DNA of 64,000 nt from Drosophila miranda (GCF_003369915.1 NC_046675.1:22196001-22260000); one strand, 5' to 3'. Shown: positions 14,369-26,927, counted from the first letter of the stretch. The notes: a model not told the origin generated them from the sequence alone. Translations and numbers: made by a program.

Positions 14369-17300
14369 ATGGACTCAACGCCTAATGCGGTGCCAAGTCG
14401 GGATCTCTTAACATTACAGCCACTGCGTCCAACACGGGGCTCGAGTACGAATCTACGCGCCAGTCGCAGTCCATCCGCCAGTCGCAGCACCGCAGAACAA
14501 AGTAAATTATTAATTAAGGAACCATCTATCTGTCTATCTTTAGGGAGGAGTAGTACCCTTCCATCCTCTATGTATCTGTCCATCTTTAGGGAGAAGTAGT
14601 ACGCTTCCATCCTCTATGTATCTGTCCATCTTTAGGGTGGAGTAGTACCCTATCTCCTTTGCTTTTCGCAGCCTCATAATCGCTTTGATTGGCGCGTGTC
14701 TTAATGCTGTAGCTTCCTCTTTCCTTCATCATCTTATCGTCTGGGTCTCACTCGTTTAATGGGTATTCATGATTAGGTCTGGGGCTTTCAATCTTGTTTC
14801 TAACTAGGGAATAATGTTGTTATCAGTGGGATGCTGCTGCTGATTCAATTAGTATTTCCGGCTATTAAGTCTGCAGTCAGCGAGGAGGGGAAAAAGATAG
14901 AAAACTGTCTGCTTAAAGAAGATGCAAATATGGGATTCTGAATGAAATTTAAGATTAAAGATGGAGCTTGAATGCGGGTTTTTAATGGTTAAAGAAAAGA
15001 TACGAGTGCATATCAAAGATGCCTTTTAAATGGCTTACAATACTCTACTGTTATGTGGTATATAACATTACTTTAGTGTTTTATTTATTAAAAGATACTT
15101 AAACGTTTTTAAAAAGAAGCTTTGTGAATAATAACGCTTAAGATGACAAAGTTAGGCTGTGATTCACATATTAATCAAGTTTAAGTGAATTATTCTGCCG
15201 TTACCGATACTTAAATATTTATATGTGTACCAATACCAAAGAAGAAACCTCTAAATACCTTTTTATAAAGATTAAAACGCATCCCATATCAATTATAGCA
15301 ATGGGCTTTTAGTCAGGGGGGGCGGAAAAAACAAAGCAAACAAACAGCTTTCCCCTCCACAAATTGTTCTTTTTTTGGGGCATATGTGATGCTCTCAATT
15401 TATGCTCCAGATATCAATGATGACTCATCTGCAAAGCAACCCCCAGGCACCCATCTACCCTCCCTTAGAAATCGCCCAGCCCAGTGCTTCTGAGTATTGC
15501 AGCAGTCAGCTTTCCACAGGGCCACATTTTTGCAAACCCACAAAATTGTAGCCTGCTTTTGTGCGCTTAAGATAATTATTGAAAAAGTAAAGCCTGCTTT
15601 TGTGTGCTTGCAATTATCATTGATTGTTGATTGCGGATTGTTTATTACTTATGTATATTTTGTATATATTTTGTCTCTAACCATTTGTTTTCCTATTTTA
15701 CTTTTCACACACATTTACATATATTTTCTTTGTTTTTTCTCTCTTCCTTTATTTACCTTTTCTTCAGCTTTTGTAACCGTTTGAATGTCAATTGTGCTGT
15801 AGCCTACATACCCACACACACACACACAAGCCACAACAAAAAAGAATCTCGAATTTCCATCGCAATAAATCATTAATAAATGTAGGTATATAATCATTTC
15901 AGATCTAGTATTAGCTTTATGTTAAATCATACATTAAATACATTTCGATATTTCATTAGTAAATCGTATTTTTAAAATGCAATAATTTTTGTACAGCGGA
16001 ATACTATAAATACGATATTTCGTTACTAAATCGATTAAATCTATATTTTGTTAATTTTGTTTCATTAAAATTAATAGTTTTTCTTGTATTTTCCCTTTTG
16101 CTATTCCCAATTATCGAGTGTTCATTGTGCCTGCCTTTTCTTGTTTGTTTTTGTTGAATTCTTTGGCATGCACGCGATTAAAAACGCTATTAAAACGCTT
16201 GGCGCTGTTCTCTTCCTCTCTCTATTTGTCTTCTTTTTCTACTATCCGGCTTATGCTCTCTCTCGCCCGCGCGCAGACCATGCGGACGGGTCTCAGTGTC
16301 AATCATTCATGTAGGTGAAGACATAACTCACTGGAAAAGCACACGCACACAGCCCTCGGCCGAGCCATCAACACTCTCCTCTCTGCCCATCACTCACACT
16401 CGCTTCCCTGCCCAATACAACCATTACTCACACAATCACTCACCCTCTCCCGCTCTCACATCACATAACGCTTCATACTCATACACTATTTCTCTCACTC
16501 ATACGCTCTCTCTTTCCTCTCTCTCTCTCTCTCTCTCTTTGTCTCGCACACAGCATTCACCAACAGCAGCACTTGCACTTGCACTTGCACACTCTCTCTA
16601 ACACCCGCCCTGCAACCCACCACCCACCACCGCCCTCTCATTTACACACTCACACAGCGGATGACACTGCTTTCATTTTAAGCCGGTGCCTATGTGCATG
16701 CAACACATTTTTCCCAGCTGCGGCGAGCCTCGCGCGATCTTATCATTCTTTTTTTTTTCATGTGGAAAATTTGTATTTTATTGTAAACAAGTTTACTGCT
16801 ACCTTTTGTGCCAACTTAATCTAGTTTTACATGATCTTATCATTCACAAAAGAACAGTCAGAAATAGGAATATAAATAGAAATAGAAAAATAGCAATAAC
16901 CCCATCACTCGTACCGTTTTTTCTATGCGCCACAATTTACCAGTGTCCAGGGAGCGGGCCAGCGAGGCAGCGGCAGCCACACAAACAGCAGCGGCAGCGT
17001 CAGGAGGTGCATCAGCAGCAGCAGCAGGAGCATCGACATCTGGAGGACCAGCAGCAGCAGCAGCCACAACGACTACGACAGCAGCAGCAGCGACCAGCGC
17101 TTCCGGTCCCGCTTCGGGGAACACCAATAGCAATTCTTCGGCCTCCTCCAGCACAGTGGCAGCTGCACAGGCGGCTGTCTACAGCGGCGGCAACACGGTG
17201 ACCGGCAGTCTGGGCAGCGGTGGGGTGGCGGCACGTGGCTTCCGAAGCCAGAGCCCCACCCACCGGCGAAGGAGTCGCGAGAGGCAGCGTCGGACCCATG

Positions 17301-19321
17301 GCTCGGATCAGGGCGGCCTCCTGGCCTACAGCGGCCTTGTGGGCGTCAATGATATGAATGATTTTGGAGGTGTGGTGGGCGGAGGAACCCAGGGAGGCGG
17401 CGGTGGCGGGAGTGCTGGCACAGGCAGTGGGCTAGACGACTCTCGATTGTCCGGCAACGAGGACTACTATTCATCATTCGTGTCGGATGAGTTTGACAGC
17501 AAAAGACCGCGGAGATGCACCCACGAGAGGAGCTCCAGTGTCCAGGCCATCGATCGTTTGAACACGAAAATCCAATGCACCAAGGAGTCAATACGACAAG
17601 AGCAAACTGCCAGAGATGGTGAGAGAGAGAGAGGGAGTCCATAAAGGCACAGAAAGCTTATATAGTATCTATTTCCTTTCAGATAACGTCAATGAATATC
17701 TAAAGCTAGCAGCCAGCGCCGACAAACAGCAGCTGCAGCGCATCAAGGTACGAGTCCCGCCAGTCTCTTGGAGGAAAGTCCCCCCCCATTAATTTACCCT
17801 TCTTTCTCCACAGGCTGTCTTCGAAAAGAAGAACCAAAAGAGCGCACACAGCATCTCGCAGCTGCAGAAGAAGCTCGATAACTATACGAAACGAGCCAAG
17901 GATCTGCAGAATCATCAATACCAGACCAAGAGCCAGCACCGACAGCCGCGCGAGGTCCTGCGCGATGTGGGCCAGGGTCTGAGGAACGTGGGTGGCAACA
18001 TACGCGACGGCATCACCGGGTTCTCTGGCTCTGTGATGTCCAAGCCGCGAGAGTTTGCCCATCTCATCAAGAACAAGTTTGGCAGCGCCGACAACATCAA
18101 TCAGATGAGCGATGCCGAGCTGCAGGGCATGCAGGCGGCCAATGCCGCCGATGTACTGGCAGCCAACGAAAGACTGCAGCAGCAGGTGCCAGGTGCAGGA
18201 ACCTCCACAGGATCGGGTGGCGGCGGACACAATAATAATACGGGAACCGGCAGCGGCACAGGGAAATTCAACAGCGACAATGGCAGTGATTGCAGCAGCG
18301 TGACGAGTGAGAGTATACCAGCGGGGTAAGCATATGGCTAGGGGGGATAGGATCCCTTTGCAACAGGGAGTACTTAACGAGGGTTCTCTTTCGTTGTTGC
18401 AGCTCTGGCAAGAGCCAATCTGGTGCCAGCCAATATCACATAGTCCTCAAGACACTCCTCACAGAGCTGGCCGAACGCAAGGCAGAGAATGAGAAGCTCA
18501 AGGAGCGCATGGAAAGGCTAGAGGTACGCGCCCTCTTTTCCCTCTCTGGACTTACATTAATTCTCTATCCGTCCACAGACAAGCCAAAAGGAATTTAATA
18601 ACCTGACAGCCACACTCGAAAGTGAACGATATCGTGCCGAGGGACTCGAAGAGCAAATCAATGACTTGACGGAATTACATCAGGTTTGTAGGACACGAGA
18701 CGGTGCCTTTCCTTTCCCCTTTTGGCACGGTTCCAAAAATAAATATGGCCCTTTGTTTTATCCTTTTGCAGAATGAAATTGAGAATCTAAAGCAAACGAT
18801 TGCCGACATGGAGGAGAAAGTACAATACCAAAGCGATGAAAGACTACGTGATGTCAACGAAGTGCTTGAGAATTGTCAAACGAGGGTAAGCCAGCCTAGA
18901 GCAAAAGGAGAACAGACTCATATTCACATTCATATTCATGTAATCCCTCTCGCAGATATCCAAAATGGAGCACATGTCACAGCAACAATATGTCACCGTT
19001 GAGGGCATTGATAACTCGAATGCCAGGGCCTTGGTTGTGAAACTCATCAATGTGGTATTAACGGTATTACAGGTGGTACTCCTACTAGTGGCCACAGCAG
19101 CGGGCATTATAATGCCATTTCTTAAAACAAGGTATGGGTTTCTCCAGTAAAGAACTTGAAGGTGGAAAACTAATTGCAATTTTGTTGGTTATAGGGTACG
19201 CGTTTTGACCACATTTCTATCGATTTTCTTTGTCATCTTTGTGATACGTCAATGGCCCGATGTGCAGGATATTGGTTCCGGTCTGGTGCGGCATCTCAAG
19301 CAATCGCTTGTGGTCAAGTGA
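14369..19321 (+). CDS. Dmtn: TMCC-family coiled-coil ER membrane protein (Dementin)
   Basis: This is the fly orthologue of vertebrate TMCC1/2/3, tail-region double-membrane-spanning coiled-coil proteins of the endoplasmic reticulum; in flies TMCC2 function is linked to amyloid precursor protein biology (established knowledge). Proposed coding exons are 14369-14501, 16944-17618, 17683-17747, 17814-18325, 18403-18523, 18579-18683, 18772-18885, 18956-19131 and 19195-19321, about 675 residues, with every junction GT-AG and phase-consistent. The N-terminus is Ala/Ser/Gly-rich and disordered. The diagnostic TMCC segment, with the words [17 protein letters not shown] and [18 protein letters not shown], lies in exon 4. 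Exons 5-7 encode heptad-rich coiled coil, and exons 8-9 two hydrophobic segments separated by a short basic loop. The ATG at 14369 was chosen because its exon ends in phase 1 and rebuilds an ATG codon across the junction to 16944. The ATG at 16925 could start a shorter isoform. A 2.4 kb first intron is unlike the other short ones. Confidence 0.88.
14502..16943 (+). other. Large first coding intron of Dmtn
   Basis: This 2.4 kb interval begins GTAAAT and ends TTTACCAG. It contains a 46 bp tandem repeat at its 5' end, AT-rich sequence, a CA run near 15820 and dense CT/CA-rich sequence at 16320-16660 that produces long spurious Ser/Thr/His/Leu open frames. The CT-rich block directly before exon 2 could be a promoter or 5' UTR for an isoform starting at the ATG at 16925. 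That is inference. Confidence 0.6.
14525..14652. repeat. Three copies of a 46 bp tandem repeat
   Basis: The word ATCTTTAGGG recurs at 14536, 14582 and 14628, exactly 46 bases apart. Flanking TCTGTCCATC upstream and AGTAGTAC(C/G)CTTCCATCCTC downstream are shared by the first two copies, and the third ends in AGTAGTACCCTATCTCC. The array starts about 20 bases downstream of the splice donor of Dmtn exon 1. Confidence 0.85.
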
Positions 19322-20595
19322 AGCGGAATTCCCATGCAACCCATAAAACATTATGTTTCTTTAGTTATAAGTTCTTAAACGTGCTGCGTATTCTGTCTTT
19401 TTTTTTGTACATAGCTTTGTCGACATTTTTAAAATTGAAAATTGTATCAATTATCCCACAATTATCACAATCACATACACACTCACATGAAATCTGTACA
19501 AATCATACATTATATATCCCATATATATCATCAGATCAGATCGGACATCTCCCCTACACTCTCTCTAGAAAAATTGTAATAATATCTTCGAAAAGTGCTG
19601 ATTACTCAACCTAAAATCTGAATGGAATGAATGAAGAATATACATGCTGTTTAATGTATACTCCTACGATATGTGTAATTATATAAACTATATATGCTAT
19701 AAAATAACTCTTATATTATATAAAGTGAAAAACGTTTGTAAAAATCCCGAGAATTACTTTGTATTTATTTATCCCTCACACCCACAACCCAACCACAAAA
19801 TGTACGTAAATGGTGGCCTAAAAAAACACATCTATATATGGCATATACATAGATATATACCAATTTCCAATATATATATATATCCTACACGTACATTCGG
19901 GACAGCAGCTGCAGTGCTTCCCAGGCCCTTGGATTGGATCAACACCAAACACACAGAAAATACAATGAATCCTCCTTCTACACAAAAAAGGCCGACTATA
20001 ATTAAAGTTGAAAGAACATGCGTAAGAATCCAAAATGAGTTGTCTATTACTGCCGTTCGCGTGTTGTGTTGTGTTGGAAAACAATCGTGTAATTAGGTGT
20101 AATTATGGATGGTTAATGTGGGATTAAAGAAGTGGGTAGAGCGTGGCAGCAGGGAGGCTTGGGATGCCTGGGTAACCAGCTTCGAATTGGGGCTAATCCA
20201 CTTGATGGTGGAGTAAAGGTTTAAGTCATAAAGATATTGAGGCCACAAGGGTTTGTGGACACCAATAAACTCGGGTGGATTCAAAGATAGGAACACGTCG
20301 CATATCTGAAATCTAGATGCCATATGGGATGAAATGCTGGCTAAACAAGGCATCATCGCATTATGGAAAACTAATCAGAAGTGGAGGAGGATCACAATAA
20401 TAGAGGAATACAGGTACTGGAACCTTTTAGATAAATATGTTGTATCATTCTTAGAATTGATGCTTGAAGGGCTAAAGTATTCTGTGTATTCTACTTCTAA
20501 AGAGTCTTCTTTACAAGATAGCATCAAACAGAATTGAAGAATATATATGCAAAAACGATTTCTTATAGAATCACTTATTATTTCCTGAAGTAAAA
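19322..20595 (+). other. Dmtn 3' UTR and downstream AT-rich DNA
   Basis: The sequence after the Dmtn stop is AT-rich with TATA dinucleotide runs around 19500-19700 and 19840-19885, consistent with a 3' UTR of uncertain length. I could not choose a single poly(A) signal with confidence. From about 20090 on I see nothing gene-like until the RpLP0-derived fragment. Confidence 0.5.
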
Positions 20596-20605
20596 TGAGT
20601 TCTGC

Positions 20606-20980
20606 TCCTAAATCTCTAGCCAAGAAGGCTCCAAAAGCAAGAACACCATGATGCGCAAGGCCATTCGCGGTCATCTGGAGAACAATCCCCAGCTGGAGAA
20701 GCTGCTACCCCACATCAAGGGAAATGTTGGCTTTGTCTTCACCAAGGGTGATTTGGCCGAGGTCCGCGACAAGTTGCACCGTCCGGATGCCATCGCTCCC
20801 CTGAACGTCATCATCCCAGCACAGAACCCTGGCTTGGGACCCGAGAAGACCAGTTTCTTCCAGGCTCTGTCCATCCCGACCAAGATTTCAAAGGGTAAAG
20901 TTTAAATCATCAACGATGTGCCCATCCTTGAAGTGAACAGAGTGCTGCTCCTAAATTTCTAGCCATGAAGTCTCAAAAAG
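20606..20980. repeat. Imperfect direct repeats flanking the RpLP0 fragment
   Basis: A block of about 40 bases beginning near 20606 (CTGCTCCTAAATCTCTAGCC) reappears near 20946 as CTGCTCCTAAATTTCTAGCC. Similarity extends about 20 bases further in each copy, with around five mismatches in total. The two copies bracket the RpLP0-derived sequence. They may be an unusually long duplicated target, or the ends of a duplicated donor segment. Confidence 0.7.
20625..20940 (+). pseudogene. Truncated RpLP0 (ribosomal stalk P0) fragment
   Basis: The translation after 20636 (SKNT then [20 protein letters not shown]) matches the conserved N-terminal third of ribosomal protein LP0, roughly residues 55-150 of a protein of about 317. 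The match continues through [22 protein letters not shown] and [21 protein letters not shown] short in-frame deletion removes residues after RDKL. The frame then reaches a TAA at 20903-20905, after which recognisable sequence (IINDVPIL) continues in the same frame, so the stop is a lesion. Nothing remains of the rRNA-binding N-terminus, the rest of the core or the acidic C-terminal tail. It is flanked by about 40 bp imperfect direct repeats. It is a dead partial copy, not a functional gene. Confidence 0.88.
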
Positions 20981-22252
20981 CAGCATTTAAACAGCTGCTT
21001 AGAACCAATTGGACCTCATTTCACACCCCAACTACAGTCCAAAGACCAGGACTCTTCTAATTTCTATTAGAGCCCCCTTGAAACTCTTTAAGCCCTCCAT
21101 TTATCTGTTAATAACCCTGATCTGGTGAGCAAAACAATTCCAGATCATGTGTATTTTTTATATCTATTACGTTTATTTTTTGTTTGAATGTAAATTAAAT
21201 TTAAATTACACTGCCACAGCATTTCTAAATATACTTTATATATTTTGGTTGGTTTTTTTTGTTTGTTTTTTCGAATGCATCTATGCCTTAATTGAATTTC
21301 GTTTTATCTTCAGTTTCATATAATAGGGTTTCTTTTTGGATTAAAATAATCACAAACACTTGGTTTTTTTTTTGTTCTACTTTCAGTGGACTTTGTGGCA
21401 ACTTGAAATATAATTTTATCATATTTTTAAAAAGGAGAAGAAACGTACATTCATTCATATATTGTATATGTTTTATTGTGTTGTGTTTTTCACTACTCTT
21501 CTGCGGAAATCAATTGCAACATTTTGGAGGTGTTTTAGTTTAAATATTGTTTCTTTTTTTTATAGTAAACTTAAAATTAGTTAAATCGAGAATAATATAC
21601 AATGTACAGGCCCATATAATGCCACATCAATCATTCATTAATCAAATTTTGTTTGCTTTAATTTCATTTGTTTTTGTTTTGTTTGTTTTTGTGTGTGTGT
21701 GTTTGTTTCAAATTAAAAATACAAACTAATTCCATGAATCGCTCTGTTGCAAGTGTTTGGGGTATGTTTGACTAAAGAAAAAACATAAACAATAATTAAT
21801 TCGAAATCAAAATCAGTAAAATAAAAAACAATTTTCAAATCTTAAATGTGGTATTTTTTGCGTTTTGTCTTGGTAAATTTGGTAGGCGGGTGATTCTTCT
21901 GTGGTTCTGTGCCAATCGTGCGATTAGGTTTGTAAAATGTATATAAAATAAATCACAATTTTTATACGCATATATATGTACGTGTGTGTGTGTGTGTTGT
22001 GTGCCTGTGTATTTTGTGGGCGTGACGGACTTACAGGCCAACACAAGATCTGGGGGGGCATACATATTTATTAATATTTAATAATAAACATTCGTTAATT
22101 GTTTAAAACAAAGCAGCTGGCAGCCACACAGCTCTCTCTCTCCTTCTCTCTCTTTGATTCTCTCCTGAAAGCGAACCCAAACGAAAAATAATTCTTGATT
22201 AGAAAACAAAAAGTGTTATTCTTTGGGAATCGATGATGACTAAGGGGGAATC
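20981..22252. other. Intergenic DNA and probable gzl 3' UTR
   Basis: I see no gene here. It is AT-rich with T runs and GT dinucleotide runs (for example near 21692 and 21985). The part next to 22252 is probably the 3' UTR of the minus-strand gzl gene. CT-rich sequence lies at 22130-22165. Confidence 0.6.
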
Positions 22253-24344
22253 TCATATGAGAAACTGACGATCGGCAGCGCTGTGTGGCAATGCGGCCAC
22301 GCCTATGCCGCCCTGCGTGGGCGTCTGCAGGAACGCCGAATCATTGGCGGCCGCTGGCGTATTGATTGCTATGGGTTCGTAGATGGAGCGATGCGGTGGC
22401 ATATCGTCGTCATCCTTGAACGAGCCGCTTAAATTCGGATTAAGGATGTTATTCGAAGCGGGCGTGGCAACGGCAATTGTCCCCGTTGTTGTTGTCATTG
22501 CAGTTGTCGCGGGCAGCCCCATCACGGCACTAGTTCCAGACTCTACGTGCTCCAGATATGGAGGTGCTGCCACACTAATCGCAGTCGCCGGACGACGAAA
22601 CAGGAAGCTGCCAAAATGCATTCAGAATTAGCGTCCAGACACACAAAAAGAAATACAATGAAAAATAGGCATTACCCAAAGTTGATGCGCGACCAAATCG
22701 AGGGACGTGCTTCGTTCAACTGTCGAGCGAGATGTGCGGGTAGATTTGGTGCACGATCGAATGGATTCATGCGCTCATGAGTGGACGACGATGAGGTGGC
22801 CGGAAGTGAGGCAGAGTCCAGCAGGGCTGTTCCCAAAAACAAAGAAGAGAATTTACTAAATGATTCAATCAATCAGCAGAGCATCAAGCGCACCATTCTC
22901 ATCATCCGAGCTTTGAGTCTCCTGCGCCTCAAATGGATTCCGACCAGCATCAGCACGTCGAAAGGTGCCGTGCCGTGTGCTGCCTGCAGCAGCAGCAGCA
23001 GCAGCTGTTGCCACACTTGAGCTACTGCCAGCCGCAGCTGCACTGGCAGCGGATGAGGTGGACTCTTGACCACCCTGCCTGCCACCGTTTGGCTGCTGTT
23101 GCAGCAGCGGCGTTGTATCATCATCCGTGTCCGTGACACTATCCAACGAAGGCTGTCGATTCCGACTTGCACGTGTCTCGCCTTTCGTAAAAACCTTGCG
23201 CTTGCAAATGGGACAAACGCGACGATTTTCGGTCAGCCAGGGATCAATGCAATGTGTATGATAGGCTGCAAGATAAAGATATACGTATAAATATATATGT
23301 ATTATCTACTGGATTACAGCGATCTTCGCTTACGATGTGAGCATGGTAGCACACGCAGCTTGTCATCCTCAACGAATTCATCCAGACAGATCACACAGGT
23401 ATCATATTTATTGTTCGTATTGTTCTTTGTGTATCGCCGCACAGGCAGCTTCTTCAGCATGCTCTTGGGCAGTCGATGGCGACGCAGGCGACGCTGTTCG
23501 CGTATGCATTTATATATCATATAGATGACCTAAAGAACGAAACACAAACCATGAATGAAATGAAAATGGGGATATGTAAATCAGTCAAAGATTGAATCGC
23601 TCCTACCATGATGAGAAAGCAGAGACCAATCAATATGGAGAAGGGCAATATCAATTGTGTGTTGATATTGAAGGGCAGCTCATCGTTGATGATTAGCACC
23701 ACTTCGGGCGTGAAATACGTGGCCAGCGCCTTACCCGTTGTGTGGCCCACGAAGACGGAGGGTATGTGTATGCCCGACTGATTATCGGCGGACATTTGCT
23801 CTGCAAATTGGAGACATAATTAGTAAGACAATCGGCAGGGAAGTCACTTGAATACGGCGGGTATGCGCTGGTGCCGGAGCTGCTTACCCAAATCATCCCC
23901 TTCATTATTGTAGACAATCACAGCTGAGTAGCTTGCATTCTGTGCCATACGCACCTTTACCTCAAAGGTGCACCCACCGCCGCGTGATATCAGTGCCACA
24001 AATTTGGCCGCTGATGGATAAAGCAAATGCGGTGGCCTACTCAGCGTATCACAACCATAGGAATGGGGCATGGCCGGCACCACATACACCTTGAGACCAT
24101 TCGGCGGCAGTAGAGGACCAAATTGTGCTGGCAAATCATTGAATTCCTCGATCAACTGCCAAAAGAAATATCAACAAATGAGTATTGGCTGTTCTGTCAA
24201 TGGAAATACACATGTATATAGAATACTTGCCTGATTTGAGATGCGTCTGTAGACGAGCACATGTCCACTGACCACAGCCGCCTCATGGCAGACCAGACAC
24301 AGACCCAACAGGGCCAGTACGTGGCAGCTCTTTGTTGTGGTCAT
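22253..24344 (-). CDS. gzl: Godzilla, PA-TM-RING E3 ubiquitin ligase
   Basis: This belongs to the RNF13/RNF167/goliath family of endosomal membrane E3 ligases; in flies godzilla ubiquitinates synaptobrevin-type SNAREs and affects endosome recycling (established knowledge). Proposed exons on the minus strand are 24344-24231, 24155-23888, 23800-23607, 23529-23334, 23265-22894, 22826-22676 and 22607-22253, about 549 residues. In order there is a signal peptide (start [15 protein letters not shown]), a protease-associated domain in exon 2, one transmembrane helix at the exon 3/4 junction, a basic stop-transfer, then a RING-H2 finger (CVIC...[13 protein letters not shown]...CPIC) around residues 236-277. 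Ala/Ser- and Asp-rich disordered sequence follows. The first intron uses a GC donor (CAG|GCAAGT). If the weak donor at 22894/22893 is skipped, exon 5 reads on to a TGA at 22865, giving a shorter isoform. The ATG at 24344 was chosen because the longer frame has no upstream ATG. Confidence 0.9.
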
Positions 24345-26660
24345 GCTGCTGCTACTGCTGCTGCCTGGCGGCCTGCAACTTGTGGTTTTTCGGTGAAATA
24401 TTATTCCTTCTACACTGATGTTATTGCTGTTGCCCCTCGTTGTTTCCACTGCTGTTGCTCCTGCTGCTGCTGCTGCTGCTTTGTGCTGTCGTCACCATTC
24501 GCACTATTCGCATCTCTCATCTGTTTGCCACAGCCTGCTGTTCTTTTTTTTAGGACTGCAATTGTAAAAGAAACAGAGTTTATAATGCCAGCTCAAGTCA
24601 AAGGCAAACAAACAGCTCAGCTGATAAGATAAACGGCTTGTGATCGTTATTTTTATATTTTTTCGTGTACGAGTATGAGTATGCGTATTGATTATTCCAC
24701 AAAAAGTATACTTTTTTCTCCCCATTACAGCTGTTGCCCGAAACCGGAGACGGAGACAGAAACAGAAACAGAGACCCATGAAAATGCATTTTCACAACTT
24801 ATGTAAGCAATCAGCGCATTTCGCTGACGTCGCAACGGAACTGTCTGTGGCTATGCTTTGGCCCGTGATTGAGCTCAATTTGTCATCAATTGAAGCGGCA
24901 TAGATTTTAGAAACTTCTCCGATAAATAGCCCGCCGAATCTGTGTCAAGAATGGGGGCTCTTCAGCCGGCTTAAGCCCTAGGGAATGATGAATCACAGCC
25001 CAAAGTTTCAGAGACTTCCAGAATGCAATCACACAAGTGTGGAATTTTTTCACCAAAAAATGTCCAAAGTAGAGTTGTTAGCATGTACCGCAAATATGTC
25101 ACTAATGATAAGTCTTAAATGTATAATTAAATAAGGGAAAACGTCACAGGCATTAGCACATCGTCGTGTATAGAAATGTGGCTACAAAAGAGGACAGAGA
25201 AGCAGCAGCAGCAGAAACATTAATGAGAACGTGACTTTAATTGGATGAGCAAATAATAAATAAATAAATACTCGATTGGACAGAGACAGCCAGGGGCTCT
25301 AGGAGAGAGGGTTTTGTAATTCAAACGGAGAAACGCGTGGATGCGATAAGATTTCGAAGGGAGATCTATTTCTAATTGCAACATCCGGGAGTTGGTTGTG
25401 TGTGTGTGTGTGGCAGCGAGGTAATTGTTGATTTCTTGTAAACAAATCGGAGTTGAGATTGTTTTGCGGAACAGCTGTGTTGCCTGGCAACTAAAACAAA
25501 CAACTGATTCTTGATTTAAAGCGGAAATTTGTTGTTAAGAAGTGATTTAAGTGCACAATGGATACATTTCCATATAATGTAAGCAAAGAAGCGATTCTAG
25601 ACTGGAGTTCTTTCTAGTATTCCAGTTTCTATTTTATGCAAAACAAACTCAGTTCCTAGAATACCCCCATCGGCATTGGATCCATTTCCCAGGGGGAGGG
25701 AGATTCTTATCAAGGCTGCCAGGACCGCCTTTTTTCCTTATTAATGATAGCGGGCAAGGCTTTTTCGTTACAGCTTATTTTTTGCGTTAATCCGCTTCCC
25801 CTGAAGGCTGTCACACACGCGTTACCCACCCCACCCACACACACACACACGCATGGGTGGCAATACCTTGAACTTTACAAGGCGCACATCGCACGAAACA
25901 ACGCGAATTCAAGGTTTTGCTTTACATACCAATACACTTGTAATATCTGAATATGTACCTGCAGTGGAAAAGGGACAACAGGTGAAAAGGGTTGAAGCGA
26001 CCATCAAAAGAAATCACCGACTCAAACGCTAAATTTTTACCAACAAATTAATGCACTGGCTTTTGTTATGCTTTTTTTTTGTTAGGCGTATCTCTTTCCG
26101 TCCGCATATGTGTGGGTGGGTGGTGCTTTCATGTGTGTATGTGTGTGTTGCTGCTTAATTAACACCACAACAAAGCAGCTGAGCTGATTTCCTGTCTTAT
26201 TTGGCCTTTAATTCACGTACACCCCATCGAGAACTCACTCGGTTATTGTTTATTTCAGGAATTCTGTTGATTTTGGCTGCCACTGTTTTGCTGCTTGGGG
26301 GTTTATTTCTGCAACCGATTTTTTCTCTCTCAGCACTCGCTCGCCTTTTCGCCAGCACTCGTCGCCATCGCAAAACAATTGCGTTCTATTTTGCTGCTAT
26401 TCTAGGACACTGCACGATATCTATGCGTCGGTAATATTCAACAGGGACACTGGTGCAGATCGTTATTTAGCATGGCAGTCGAGAAATCAGGATTTGACTT
26501 GGTAATTATTGGATATTTATTTTTTTTTACATTCCCCCACACGGACTTGTGCTTCGCGATAACCGTTAGAGATGACTGTTGAAACCATCGGTTGGACTAT
26601 CGATGTTTTGGTGCGTCGATGTTATCGCTTCTACCAACCAGGGGTAAATAAAATAATAAA
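24345..26660. other. gzl 5' flank and intergenic DNA up to the LINE
   Basis: No coding region is supported. The first few hundred bases carry CAG/CTG-type triplets, and are probably 5' UTR and promoter of the minus-strand gzl gene. Further on are GT/CA runs (25400, 25837, 26110-26150) and DRE-like CTATCGAT near 26597. The 3' boundary is the target-site duplication of the LINE insertion. Confidence 0.6.
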
Positions 26661-26680
26661 TAAAAACGATTTCAAATTCA
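26661..26680 (+). repeat. Target-site duplication, left copy
   Basis: The 20 bases TAAAAACGATTTCAAATTCA recur after the LINE poly(A) at 32113-32132 with a single G-to-A difference. This pairing defines the insertion boundaries. Confidence 0.9.
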
Positions 26681-26927
26681 CGGTATGGCGCGTACCTAAA
26701 ATTGTTTGCGGAAGGAAAAAATTAACATATTTCAAGACGTTCGCTGATAGTTTTAATCAAAAAGACATTTTCCGAAGCTTCTAGGGGTGCCTCACACGCC
26801 TACGAAGACGGCGCGAAGAAATTCCCAAAGCTTCATCAATTAAGTCGAAAAACCTGGAATTTACTGCATGGCGTTCCGGAATAACTCTTAAAACGGCTCT
26901 TGGAACTCCGTCTGGACCCTGAGAAGC

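Noticed and set aside
16296-16601. Ser/Thr/Leu-rich plus-strand frame before Dmtn exon 2
   Set aside because: Caused by CT and CA simple repeats; lies in the Dmtn intron or 5' UTR.
17012-17299. Cys-rich antisense frame over Dmtn exon 2
   Set aside because: Shadow of CAG-type codon repeats in the real plus-strand exon.
20648-20905. RpLP0-like frame as a working small gene
   Set aside because: Homology begins and ends mid-protein, with an internal deletion and continuing similarity after the stop.
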